DNA from: Glycomyces luteolus
Lineage (GTDB): Bacteria; Actinomycetota; Actinomycetes; Mycobacteriales; Micromonosporaceae
Direction of reading: 5' to 3'
NCBI RefSeq assembly: GCF_027622875.1
Contig: NZ_JAPZVP010000023.1
Coordinates: forward strand, 23,775 to 87,774
Length of the DNA: 64,000 bases
Shown: piece by piece, positions 26,003-33,755 of the stretch
Layout: every line of letters starts with the position of its first letter
How positions within the stretch are numbered: position 1 is the stretch's first letter
The notes under the pieces: generated by a model
The model's input: only the letters and a program-made list of their open reading frames with translations
Database searches by the model: none
Told to the model about the DNA's origin: nothing
Position numbers and translations under genes: made by a program

Positions 26003-26818
26003 CTACTCCGCGAGCACGGCCCGGAGGAAGTCCTGCGTGCGTGCTTCTCGCGGATCGGAGAAGATTTCGTCCGGGGCGCCCTCCTCGACGATCTGGCCGC
26101 GGTCGAACATCATCACCCGGTTCGAGACGTCCCGCGCGAAGCCCATCTCGTGCGTGACGATGAGCATCGTGATGCTGGTCGTGTCGGCCACGTCGCGCAG
26201 CACGCCCAGCACGTCGGCCACCAGCTCCGGGTCGAGCGCGCTGGTCACCTCGTCGAGCAGCAGGATGTCCGGGTCCATCGCCAGCGCCCGGGCGATCGCC
26301 ACCCGCTGCTGCTGGCCGCCCGAGAGCTGCGACGGGTAGTTGTCCACCTTCGCCGAGAGGCCCACCAGGTCCAGGAGCTCCCGGGCCTTGGCCTCGGCCT
26401 CGTCCTTGGAGCGGCCGAGGGTGTGGACCTGCGCCTCGGTGACGTTGCGCAGCACCCGCATGTTCGGGAACAGGTTGAACGACTGGAAGACCATGCCGAT
26501 CTTCTTGCGCACCTGCCGCAGGTGGCGCTCGTTCGCGACCACCAGCTTGCCGCCCTTCTCCATGTGGGACAGCGGTTCGCCCTCGACCCAGATGACGCCG
26601 CCCTCGGCGGCGGGGTCCTTGGCGGGGGTCACGTGTTCCAGGGTCATGAGCAGCCGCAGGATCGTGGTCTTGCCCGAACCGGACGGCCCGATGAGCGTCA
26701 CGCGCTCGCCCGGGGCGACGTCGAAGCTCAGCCGGTCGAGGACCGTCAAGTCCCCGAAGGACTTGTTCACGCGGTCGAAGCGGATCAGCGGTCGACTGTC
26801 AGAAGTGGGATTTTGCAA
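26003..26818 (-). CDS. ehuA: Amino-acid/ectoine-type ABC transporter ATPase
   Basis: The 271-residue ABC ATPase has Walker A GPSGSGKTT, Q-loop VFQSFNLFPNM, signature LSGGQQQR, Walker B ILLLDE and switch His (VTHEM). It powers import through the two permeases encoded upstream. The insertion after Walker A (EHVTPAKDPAAEGG..., about 60-80) is characteristic of EhuA-type rather than GlnQ-type ATPases. The start is TTG with GGAG 7 nt upstream, and it overlaps the end of ehuD by 20 nt. Substrate assignment (ectoine/hydroxyectoine) rests on this gene order and family resemblance. Another polar amino acid remains possible. Confidence 0.83.
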   Translation of the reverse strand: MQNPTSDSRPLIRFDRVNKSFGDLTVLDRLSFDVAPGERVTLIGPSGSGKTTILRLLMTLEHVTPAKDPAAEGGVIWVEGEPLSHMEKGGKLVVANERHLRQVRKKIGMVFQSFNLFPNMRVLRNVTEAQVHTLGRSKDEAEAKARELLDLVGLSAKVDNYPSQLSGGQQQRVAIARALAMDPDILLLDEVTSALDPELVADVLGVLRDVADTTSITMLIVTHEMGFARDVSNRVMMFDRGQIVEEGAPDEIFSDPREARTQDFLRAVLAE

Positions 26819-27467
26819 GGCGGTTCTCCAATCTCCTTGCAGCGACCGCCACCGGGTAGGAGGCGGCCAGGAACAGGATTCCTGCGATGGTGTAGCCCTC
26901 GACGGCGCCGTCGTAGTGCTGCCCCTGGTACTTCTGCGCCTGGGCGATCATCTCGAGCACGCCGATCACGAACAGCGTCGGCACTTCCTTGAACATGGCG
27001 ATGACCCAGTTCGCGACGGCCGCGGTCGAGCGGCGCATCATCTGGGGCAGCACGATCGCGCCCCAGACGCGGTGGGTCGGCAGGCTCAGCGCGGTCGCGG
27101 CCTCCCACTGCCCCAACGGGATCGCCTCGATCCCGGCGCGATAGGACTCCGAGGTGTAGGACGCGTAGTGCACGCCCAGCACGGCCGAGCCGACCGCGAA
27201 GGCGCTCCACTCGGGGTTGATGTACAGACTCGTCGCGGTCCACACGAACAGCACCTGCACCAGCAGCGGGGTGTTCCGGATGAACTGGAAGACCAGGGAG
27301 AGCACGCGTTTGACCCAGGGCGGTCCGATGCGCTCTCCGATGGCCACCGACAGGCCCAGGACCACCGCGATCAGTCCGGCCACCAGGGTGACCTGCAGGA
27401 CCACGAGGAAGCCCTGCCATATGGCGGGGAAGACCTCGACGAGGGTCTCGTTGTTCCACTCGTTCAT
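26799..27467 (-). CDS. ehuD: ABC transporter permease, EhuD-like
   Basis: The 222-residue inner-membrane permease of the polar-amino-acid (HisM/GlnP) type has about five transmembrane helices and the EAA loop (SYRAGIEAIPLGQWEAATALSL...VLPQMMRRS). It pairs with EhuC to form the translocation pore. Its ATG overlaps the ehuC stop by one nucleotide (TGATG), a clear sign of coupled translation. FQFIRNTPLLVQVLF marks the family. The gene order B-C-D-A agrees with ectoine importers. Confidence 0.85.
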   Translation of the reverse strand: MNEWNNETLVEVFPAIWQGFLVVLQVTLVAGLIAVVLGLSVAIGERIGPPWVKRVLSLVFQFIRNTPLLVQVLFVWTATSLYINPEWSAFAVGSAVLGVHYASYTSESYRAGIEAIPLGQWEAATALSLPTHRVWGAIVLPQMMRRSTAAVANWVIAMFKEVPTLFVIGVLEMIAQAQKYQGQHYDGAVEGYTIAGILFLAASYPVAVAARRLENRLAKSHF

Positions 27468-28192
27468 CAGGTCAGCCCCTTCTCGGCGACGGCCGGGGTC
27501 AGGCGGCCCTTGACCTGCTTCGCGTCGACGCCGAGGCCGCGCTTGGCCTTCCGTTCGAGCGCCCGCATCCCGGTCCAGATGAGCCAGGCGAGGATGAAGT
27601 AGACGACGAGGATGAGGGCGTAGTGCGGCAGCTGGTTCACGCCGCCGTCGCGCCCGCCGATGAGGCCGGCCATCGCGGTGAGGTCGGTGACGCTGATGAG
27701 CGACACCAGGGCGCTGGCTTTGAGCAGCATGATCGCGAAGGCGCACAGCGAGGGGATCATCTCGGGCCAGGCCTGGGGGAGGACCACGAGGCGCAGCCGC
27801 TGGAACGGGGTGAAGTTCACGGCGAGACTGGCTTCCAGCTGTCCCTTGGGGACCGCGGCGATCGCGCCGCGCACCACTTCGGAGCAGTAGGCGCCGTAGT
27901 TGAGGCCGAGGGCGATGATGCCGGCGACGATCGCGTAGTCGAACTGGATGCCGAGCACCACCGGCATGGCGAAGGCGAACCAGAACAGCTGCACCACCAC
28001 CGAGGAGCCGCGGATGAACTCCACGAACACGCGCGCGGGCGTGCGCACCGCCAGGTGCTTCGAGCTCGTCATGAGGCCCAGCGCGAACGCGACCACGAGC
28101 GCCAGCGCCGCCGAGGCGAGCGTGACCTCGACGGTGACCAGCAGCGGCTGCACGTAGCGGGGCAGCGAGTCGATGACTTCTTGGACATCCAT
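27467..28192 (-). CDS. ehuC: ABC transporter permease, EhuC-like
   Basis: The 241-residue permease has five or so membrane helices, VEFIRGSSVVVQLFWFAFAMP and the EAA loop (SEVVRGAIAAVPKGQLEASLAVNFTPFQRLRLVVLPQA). It forms the heterodimeric channel with EhuD. It starts 6 nt after the binding-protein gene stop, so the operon reads B-C-D-A. The basic C-terminal tail (RALERKAKRGLGVDAKQVKGRL) is cytoplasmic. The substrate call carries the same caution as for the ATPase. Confidence 0.85.
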   Translation of the reverse strand: MDVQEVIDSLPRYVQPLLVTVEVTLASAALALVVAFALGLMTSSKHLAVRTPARVFVEFIRGSSVVVQLFWFAFAMPVVLGIQFDYAIVAGIIALGLNYGAYCSEVVRGAIAAVPKGQLEASLAVNFTPFQRLRLVVLPQAWPEMIPSLCAFAIMLLKASALVSLISVTDLTAMAGLIGGRDGGVNQLPHYALILVVYFILAWLIWTGMRALERKAKRGLGVDAKQVKGRLTPAVAEKGLT

Positions 28193-28198
28193 AGTGGC

Positions 28199-29101
28199 CT
28201 ACTGGTAGGTGTCCGGGCAGAGGTCCTCGGCGGTGAGGCCGTCCGGGTGGTTCTCCTCGACGGTGAAGCCGAACTCGCCGACCAGGCCCTCCCAGGTGGC
28301 GGTGTCGGCCAGGAGCTTCTCGAGCTCCTCGTTCACCGCGTCCCGGAAGTCCTTGTCGTCGGGCTGGAAGACCGCCGCGCCGGCGCCGATCATGTCCTCG
28401 CCGGACTCGGGGTCGACCAGCCAGAAGCCCTCGGTGACCTCGAGTTCATTGTCGGCCTCCGCCGCGAGCCTGAGGTTCGCCGAGGTCAGCCCGATCGCGT
28501 CGCAGCGCCCGGCCTTGAGCTCGAGGATGAGCGCGGGCAGGTTCGCCTGGACGTTGATGCGCTCCTCGTCGAAGATCGCGTCCGCGACCTCCTGTTCGCT
28601 GGTGCCGTTCATGACGCCGATGACGCCGTCGGTCTCGGCCATGTCGTTGAGCGTCGTCCAGCCGCCCGGATTTCCGGCCATGACCATCAGCGCGTCCGGC
28701 ATGATGTAGTCCGGGTTCGTGAACGCCACGGCCTTGCAGCGGTCCGGGGTGACGTACATGCCCGCGATGACCATGTCGTGGTTCGTTCCCAGGCCCGGGA
28801 TGAGCGAATCGAACTCGGTGAGCTTCCATTCGATCTGATCTTCACCGATGCCCAGTTTGTCCAGCAGATACAGCTGAACCGCCACCGATTGCCCAGTGAC
28901 GGAGTCGTCGTCGCCCGTATAGGCGTATGGGGCCTCGTCGGCGTAGCCGATGCGGAGCGTCCCGCCGTCCTGGGCCTGCTTGAGCAGCCCGTCGCCGCCG
29001 CCGCTGTCGGTGCGCGAACACGCCGCCAGCGCGAGGGCCGCCGCTCCGGCGGTGGCCCCGCCGAGGATATGGCGGCGATTGAGGTGCAGTTGGTTCGACA
29101 C
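28199..29101 (-). CDS. ehuB: ABC transporter substrate-binding lipoprotein, EhuB-like
   Basis: The 300-residue solute-binding protein has a Tat-type leader (N-R-R-H-I-L, then an Ala/Gly core) and a lipobox ending in LAAC (about C28), so it should be exported folded and anchored to the outer face of the membrane. The mature part is a type II periplasmic binding fold with RIGYADEAPYAY, a block resembling ectoine/hydroxyectoine-binding proteins, and MYVTPDRCKAVAFTNPDY. It is the promoter-proximal gene of the operon. No ectoine-degradation (eut) genes are near, so uptake for osmoprotection is the more likely use (inference). Confidence 0.84.
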   Translation of the reverse strand: MSNQLHLNRRHILGGATAGAAALALAACSRTDSGGGDGLLKQAQDGGTLRIGYADEAPYAYTGDDDSVTGQSVAVQLYLLDKLGIGEDQIEWKLTEFDSLIPGLGTNHDMVIAGMYVTPDRCKAVAFTNPDYIMPDALMVMAGNPGGWTTLNDMAETDGVIGVMNGTSEQEVADAIFDEERINVQANLPALILELKAGRCDAIGLTSANLRLAAEADNELEVTEGFWLVDPESGEDMIGAGAAVFQPDDKDFRDAVNEELEKLLADTATWEGLVGEFGFTVEENHPDGLTAEDLCPDTYQ

Positions 29102-29153
29102 GGTGGTCGCCTCCTGTTTCGGGGGTCAGGTACGTTGCCGACACTAACGTTCT

Positions 29154-29172
29154 ATTGTAAGTTTGTCGACAA
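29154..29172 (-). promoter_or_regulatory. Probable ehuB promoter with GntR/FadR-type operator
   Basis: On the minus strand TACAAT (29154-29159) is a good -10, placing the start about 46 nt before the ehuB ATG. Three nt upstream lies the perfect 10-bp palindrome TTGTCGACAA (29163-29172), which fits the (T)xGT..AC(x)A operator pattern of FadR-subfamily GntR regulators. The divergent gntR gene begins at 29304. An additional ATCGA-CGT-TCGAT repeat lies near 29180-29192. Confidence 0.55.
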
Positions 29173-29303
29173 TACGATGATCGACGTTCGATAACAAAAA
29201 AGCAAGCATGTTGACGGGGGACGCAACCGGAGCTTGCACCTGAACGTGATGTACCGGCAGCGCTAAGATGCTGCCCAGAAGAGACAGAGGGGGAGCATCC
29301 AGA

Positions 29304-30107
29304 GTGTCGACGCGCAGCAGCGGATTGAGCGGGCTCACGAGCGCCCGCCAGGTGGGACGCCTGGCCCCGGTGCGACGCGCCTCGACGGTGGACCTCATCG
29401 CCGACCGGCTCCGCGAAGCGGTCGTGGACGGGTCGCTCCCGCCCGGTGCCGCACTCGGCGAAGCCGAACTCGCCTTCCAGCTCGGCGTCAGCCGCGGCCC
29501 CCTCCGCGAGGCCATGCAGCGCCTCACAGCCGAAGGCCTCCTCGTCATCCCGCGCCGCCGCGGCCTCGCCGTGCGCACCATGACCCCCGAAGACGTGCGC
29601 GACATCCACTGGCTCCGCGCCCGCATCGAACCCGAACTCGGCCGCCGCATCCTCGCCCGCCCGCTCGCCGAGCGCAAGACCGTCCTCGCCGAACTCGGCA
29701 CCGAGGTCAAGCGCATGCAGCGCGCCCTCAAGAAGGACGACGCCCGCGCCCTCGGCGACGCCTACCTCGACTTCCACCGCGGCCTAGCCGCCTGGGGTGG
29801 CTCGATCCGCTTGGCGCGCATGATGGCCACGCTCCTCATCGAGACGCGCCTGTGCACCTTCTCCATGTACGAGCACTTCGAGGTCGCCGTCGACCTCGTG
29901 CCCGAGCACGCGGCCTTCGTCGACGCGCTGGCCGCCGAGGACGCCGAGCGGTTCACGGCGCTGATGCGCGCGCACCTCGACGCCGAGGTCCGCCGCCTCC
30001 TCTCCGAACCCGAGACGGCCAAAGAGGACGACGCCGACCGGCTCCTGGCCGAGACCCCGGACGAGCCGCAGCCGCTCGACCGCCTCGATCTTCCCGAGGG
30101 GATCTAG
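29304..30107 (+). CDS. GntR-family transcriptional regulator, FCD (FadR) subfamily
   Basis: The 267-residue DNA-binding protein has an N-terminal winged helix (about 30-100: IADRLREAVVDGSLPPGAALGEAELAFQLGVSRGPLREAMQRLTAEGLLV) and an all-helical FCD ligand domain (about 110-235). The FCD domain carries the expected acidic and His positions (LRARIEPELG, DAYLDFHRGL, EHAAFVDALAAEDAERF, HLDAEV). It is divergent from the ehu operon across a 202-bp spacer holding a FadR-type operator, so it probably controls the importer and itself. GTG 29304 is chosen for a GGGGGAG about 8 nt upstream. The 40-residue acidic C-terminal tail is not part of the domain. Confidence 0.9.
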   Translation: MSTRSSGLSGLTSARQVGRLAPVRRASTVDLIADRLREAVVDGSLPPGAALGEAELAFQLGVSRGPLREAMQRLTAEGLLVIPRRRGLAVRTMTPEDVRDIHWLRARIEPELGRRILARPLAERKTVLAELGTEVKRMQRALKKDDARALGDAYLDFHRGLAAWGGSIRLARMMATLLIETRLCTFSMYEHFEVAVDLVPEHAAFVDALAAEDAERFTALMRAHLDAEVRRLLSEPETAKEDDADRLLAETPDEPQPLDRLDLPEGI

Positions 30108-30141
30108 CAAGGGCTGCACGGCGATCCGCCATAGATCGTTC

Positions 30142-30161
30142 ATTGTCAATATTCTGACAAT
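30142..30161. repeat. Inverted repeat ATTGTCA-N6-TGACAAT
   Basis: A perfect 7-bp inverted repeat with a 6-nt spacer in the AT-richer gap between the GntR gene and the SGNH hydrolase gene. Its ATTGT/ACAAT ends recall the repeats near the ehuB promoter. It is a candidate operator. Confidence 0.6.
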
Positions 30162-30168
30162 CTGCGTT

Positions 30169-30205
30169 CTGTTGGTGGACTTGTATGTTACCCAACAGTT
30201 ATAAA
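30169..30205 (+). promoter_or_regulatory. Putative SGNH-hydrolase promoter with inverted repeat
   Basis: CTGTTGG (30169-30175) and CCAACAG (30192-30198) form a 7-bp inverted repeat, immediately followed by TATAAA (30200-30205), a good -10 candidate about 42 nt before the ATG at 30247. No matching -35 is obvious, which would suit an activator- or alternative-sigma-dependent promoter. Confidence 0.4.
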
Positions 30206-30246
30206 TAGGGCCCCACTTCCGGACAAAATCCGAAACGGAGCCCATA

Positions 30247-31044
30247 ATGTCCATCCCCCGGAGAATCTCCACAATGGCCGCGGCGACAGCCGCGGCATTC
30301 GTGTCCGTAATGGCGCTCACCAGCGGTGCTGCCCAAGCCCAGACCATCGAGTACGTCGCCCTCGGCGACTCCTACGCCTCCGGCGTGGGCACCCGCGACT
30401 ACATCGACGACTCCTCCTGCCGCCGTTCGGATGCGGCCTACCCCTCGCTCCTCGCCGACGCGATCGGCGCCGACCTCACGTTCGCCGCCTGCTCGGGCGC
30501 GAAGACCGGCGACGTCCTCGACAACCAGCTCGGCGGCCTCTCCTCCAGCACCGACCTCGTCACGATCACCATCGGCGGCAACGACACCGGCTGGACCGGC
30601 GTGGTCCAGAAATGCGCCTACCCGTACCCGTGGACCTGCACCAAGGAGATCGACGCGGCCGAGGCCTTCGTCCGCGACCAGCTGCCCGCCAAGCTCCACG
30701 ACGTCTACAACGCCATCGAGGACGCCGCCCCGAACGCCGACGTGATCGTGCTCGGCTACCCGCTCCTGTTCAACGGCGAGGAGTGCAACGCCATCACCCG
30801 CATCAGCCCCGGTGAGCAGGCCGCCCTCAACGACGCCGCCGACCTCCTCGGCGACGTCATCGGCACCGTGGCCGCCAGCCACGACTTCGCCTACGCCGAC
30901 GTGCGCGCCGCCTTCGACGACCACGCCGTCTGCGACGACGCCGAATGGCTCAACGGCATCTCCTACCCGATCGCCGAGTCCTACCACCCCAACAAGACCG
31001 GCCAGAAAGACGGCTACTTCGAAGTGCTCGACGACTTCGTCTGA
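30247..31044 (+). CDS. Secreted SGNH/GDSL hydrolase (lipase/esterase)
   Basis: The 265-residue protein has a Sec signal peptide (about 1-32, AAQAQ cleavage region). The mature SGNH domain shows block I GDSYASG (S42), the block II Gly region (ACSGAKTGDVL), block III GGNDTGW and block V SYHPNKTG (H247). The usual acid two residues before the block V His is replaced by S/E-S-Y, as in Streptomyces GDSL lipases that use a backbone carbonyl. Paired cysteines (C60, C82, C122, C131, C179, C236 approximately) suggest disulfides. It probably hydrolyses extracellular esters or lipids; the substrate is unknown. A shared bidirectional terminator follows. Confidence 0.93.
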   Translation: MSIPRRISTMAAATAAAFVSVMALTSGAAQAQTIEYVALGDSYASGVGTRDYIDDSSCRRSDAAYPSLLADAIGADLTFAACSGAKTGDVLDNQLGGLSSSTDLVTITIGGNDTGWTGVVQKCAYPYPWTCTKEIDAAEAFVRDQLPAKLHDVYNAIEDAAPNADVIVLGYPLLFNGEECNAITRISPGEQAALNDAADLLGDVIGTVAASHDFAYADVRAAFDDHAVCDDAEWLNGISYPIAESYHPNKTGQKDGYFEVLDDFV

Positions 31045-31074
31045 GCTCCTGAAGCACTGACCCGCAACGAAAAA

Positions 31075-31102
31075 GGGCCCCGCCGGAATCCCGGCGGAGC
31101 CC
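31075..31102. terminator. Bidirectional terminator between SGNH hydrolase and accessory membrane gene
   Basis: Stem segments GGGC/GCCC (31075-31078 with 31099-31102) and CCGCCGG/CCGGCGG (31080-31086 with 31091-31097) have one internal mismatch. A run of five A precedes it (T on the minus strand) and TT follows, so both convergent genes can use it. Confidence 0.8.
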
Positions 31103-31117
31103 TTCTCGAGTTCGGCG

Positions 31118-31966
31118 CTACACCTCGCCGCAGGCCTTCCAGACACCGTCTTCCTTGATGAAGTCCATGGTGTCCGCCTCGTCCTCCGTGCGGGTCTCAG
31201 TCCAGCCGGTGATGGACAGGCCGTCGGCAGACATCTCGGGCTCGGGGAGGTTGTAGCTGATGGTGTAGTCGACAGTTGCGGTGTCGCCGTCCTCGGTCGT
31301 CTCCCCGACCTCGTACTCGAAGTCGACCGCGATGTCGATCGGAGGCACATCGGACAAGCCGAGCTCCTCCATCTGCCCGCTGAAGTCGAGCTCTTCGGTC
31401 GTGGCGGTCATCTCCGACTGCATGTCCTCGCACATGTACGGCTTCATGTCTTCGATGATGCCCTGGACCGCTTCGGTGTCCCCGCTGAAAGCGGCTTCGA
31501 AGATCTCGCCCATCTTGGGGAGCAGCTCGTTCGCGACGTCCTCAGGGGAGTCCGACTTCGAAGGCGCTCCGCCGCCGAAGGGGTTGGCCACCAGGATGAC
31601 GATCACGGCGACGAGCACCACGACACCGGCGCCGACGCCGACGAAGAGGCCGGTCTTCGACTTCTTCGGGGCCGGGGGCAGCGGCTGCCCCCCACCCTGC
31701 TGGCCGAATCCGGGCTGCTGGCCGTAACCAGGCTGCTGGCCGTAACCGGCGGGCGGCGGCGTCTGTCCATAGCCGGGCTGTTGCGGCACACCGTATCCCG
31801 GCTGCTGCGGCTGGGACTGCCCGTAGCCGGGCTGCTGCGGCACCCCACCGGGCTGGCCATAACCGCCCGGCTGCTGCGGAGGCTGCTGACCGTACCCCGG
31901 CTGCTGGCCGTACTGGGGCGGTTGCTGGTTCGGGTCGAACCCCGGCTGCTGGGGCGGGTAGGCCAT
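31118..31966 (-). CDS. Pro/Gln/Gly/Tyr-rich single-span membrane protein, ESX-locus accessory
   Basis: The 282-residue protein has a repetitive cytoplasmic head (about 1-95) made of QQPGYGQ-like units, one transmembrane helix (about 101-123) and an extracytoplasmic domain (about 130-282). The outer domain has two cysteines (PYMCED, WKACGEV) and a final strand pattern resembling DUF4878/NTF2-like lipoprotein domains. ATG 31966 has GAGGA 7 nt upstream; the longer frame is not supported. It lies downstream of eccB behind a terminator. The same plan (repetitive head, one helix, small outer domain) recurs in the genes at 46640 and 56954 within this ESX region, suggesting a locus-linked accessory class (inference). 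Confidence 0.78.
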   Translation of the reverse strand: MAYPPQQPGFDPNQQPPQYGQQPGYGQQPPQQPGGYGQPGGVPQQPGYGQSQPQQPGYGVPQQPGYGQTPPPAGYGQQPGYGQQPGFGQQGGGQPLPPAPKKSKTGLFVGVGAGVVVLVAVIVILVANPFGGGAPSKSDSPEDVANELLPKMGEIFEAAFSGDTEAVQGIIEDMKPYMCEDMQSEMTATTEELDFSGQMEELGLSDVPPIDIAVDFEYEVGETTEDGDTATVDYTISYNLPEPEMSADGLSITGWTETRTEDEADTMDFIKEDGVWKACGEV

Positions 31967-32052
31967 GACGAGTCCTCGGTTAGTCGGGAGTGGGTTGCGC
32001 CAGGTTAACACGCAGACGCCACCGCCTCAGTCCCCCGAATCGGCCGGGGAAC

Positions 32053-32089
32053 GAGCAACGCCGGAACCTTCCAGGTCCCGGCGTTGCTC
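32053..32089 (-). terminator. Terminator of the eccD-eccB unit
   Basis: A perfect 12-bp stem (32053-32064 with 32078-32089), extended by ACC/GGT after one mismatch, sits 15 bp after the eccB stop. No T tract is present. Confidence 0.75.
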
Positions 32090-32104
32090 AAGCGTCATAC
32101 GGCT

Positions 32105-33709
32105 TTAGCCGCCCGCTCCTTCTTCCTCCGCCGGGGCGGTCTCGAAGACCGGGACGTCCTCCGCGTTCGAGGTCATCTGCTTCTTCGCCTCGAACGGATC
32201 GAGGTCGGGGCCCTTGGGAATCAAGTGGATCATCGTGTCCGGCACCGAGACCGGATCGACCCCGGCGTAGCCGAGCATCGTCTGGGTCGTGTCCGTCTTG
32301 CCGTCGTCGGAGATGCCGTGCCTGACGCCCTGGTCGCTGACCATGTACGTGATGCCCGAGATCGTCGCGCCCCGGTCGGTGCGGCTGTCGACCAGCGCGG
32401 CCGTGCCCTGCGGGAGTACCGTCTGCGCCTGCAGTCCTTCGACATCGGAGAAGATGGTGCCGTCTTTGAGCACCTCGACGGCCTTCGCGTTGTCGGTCAG
32501 CGTCTTCGGAGCCGCCTCGTACATCGCGACCTTGATGACCGTCGACTCGTCGTTCTGCGCGCGCGGGTCGTAGACCGCGCACACCGCCGGGCGCTTGGAC
32601 TGGGAGGTCCACGGGTTCTCGCTCAGGTCTTCCTTCGGGTAGTTCTTGTGCTCGTACGCAGCCTGGCTGCCGAGGTCGGACACTGTGGTCGGATCGACCT
32701 GCTGGGTGGCGCCGTTGTGCTTCTCCAGCAGTTTCGCCATCGTGTCCGAGATCCGCGCGAACGTGTCCGCGCCGTTCTCGTTGATGAGCACGTACTTTTC
32801 GCCTGAAGACTCAACGGGCACACCATAGGTGATGGTCCCGCCGCCCGCGGCCGCCACTTGCGACGCGGTCCCGAACTCGGTCCGGTCCTCCGGGGCCATC
32901 GGCGATGCCGGCGGGATCGTGTTGATCATGCTCGCGTTGAGCGTCATCGCATCGCTCGCGAGCAGCCCCAGGTCGTCGATGAGGGTCGCGGCCGGGTACT
33001 CCTCGGTGTCCTCGATCGGGTACCGGGCGCCGTTCCACAGCAGGTAGTACTTGGGGACCTCGTCGCTCTGCGGCTTGACGGTGGTCTTCGCCAGGATCCA
33101 CTTGTCGTCGCTGAGCCACTCGCTCGGCTGCTCCATGTCCTCGACCACGAGCTGCGTCAGCTGGTAGTCGTCCGTGCCGCCGTCCTCGCGCGGCATCGAG
33201 CAGACGTTCCAGTTGATCTTCTGCAGCAGCTCGCTCTTGTCCGGCGGCTGCGAGGGAATGCCCTGGATGCCGATGGTGAAGGAGCCGCGCGGAACGCCCG
33301 CCAACGAGGACGGCTTGAGGTCCTGGACCTCCGGCATCCCGGTGGAGCCGGGCTTCGCGAGCAGCAGCGCCGAGGTGTAGTTGGTGACCTGCCAGAGGCG
33401 GGCCGGGTTGTCCGTCGGGTGGTGCTCCTCGCCGTTCTGCGTGATGTACACGTAGACGGCGTTGGAGCCCTTGATCGTGATGATGTTGCCCACGACCGGC
33501 TCCGCGTTGCCCTTGCCGAACAGGGTCGCGATCGCGAAGCCGCCGAAGATCAACGCCAGCACCATCACCGAAGCGAAGATCGAGACGCCGATGCGCCGCA
33601 GCGGACGCTCGATCGAGTCGGGGTTGGCCAGCACCAGCGCCTGGTTCATGCGCGAGGTGATGAACTTGTGGGCCTCCACCTGTTCGCGGCGGGAGCGCAT
33701 CTGCGCCAT
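32105..33709 (-). CDS. eccB: Type VII secretion protein EccB
   Basis: The 534-residue core subunit of the ESX membrane complex has a cytoplasmic N-terminus with MRSRREQVEAHKFITSRMNQALV, the hallmark of EccB, one membrane helix (about 44-66) and a large extracytoplasmic domain (about 70-510) of repeated beta units. The outer domain has two cysteines (WNVCSMP, PAVCAVYD) that can form the conserved disulfide. EccB dimers contribute to the outer-facing part of the secretion machine. The acidic tail (APAEEEGAGG) is typical. It is transcribed after eccD with a 46-nt gap. Confidence 0.96.
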   Translation of the reverse strand: MAQMRSRREQVEAHKFITSRMNQALVLANPDSIERPLRRIGVSIFASVMVLALIFGGFAIATLFGKGNAEPVVGNIITIKGSNAVYVYITQNGEEHHPTDNPARLWQVTNYTSALLLAKPGSTGMPEVQDLKPSSLAGVPRGSFTIGIQGIPSQPPDKSELLQKINWNVCSMPREDGGTDDYQLTQLVVEDMEQPSEWLSDDKWILAKTTVKPQSDEVPKYYLLWNGARYPIEDTEEYPAATLIDDLGLLASDAMTLNASMINTIPPASPMAPEDRTEFGTASQVAAAGGGTITYGVPVESSGEKYVLINENGADTFARISDTMAKLLEKHNGATQQVDPTTVSDLGSQAAYEHKNYPKEDLSENPWTSQSKRPAVCAVYDPRAQNDESTVIKVAMYEAAPKTLTDNAKAVEVLKDGTIFSDVEGLQAQTVLPQGTAALVDSRTDRGATISGITYMVSDQGVRHGISDDGKTDTTQTMLGYAGVDPVSVPDTMIHLIPKGPDLDPFEAKKQMTSNAEDVPVFETAPAEEEGAGG

Positions 33710-33755
33710 TCGAATTCGCCTCTCTCGGAGTCGAGGGGACTAGGGAACCGGAGCT

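Noticed and set aside
31720..31960. Repetitive DNA resembling a tandem-repeat or CRISPR-like array
   Set aside because: The repeats are codons for [11 protein letters not shown] protein repeats in the 31118-31966 gene; no uniform repeat-spacer structure exists, and no cas genes are nearby.
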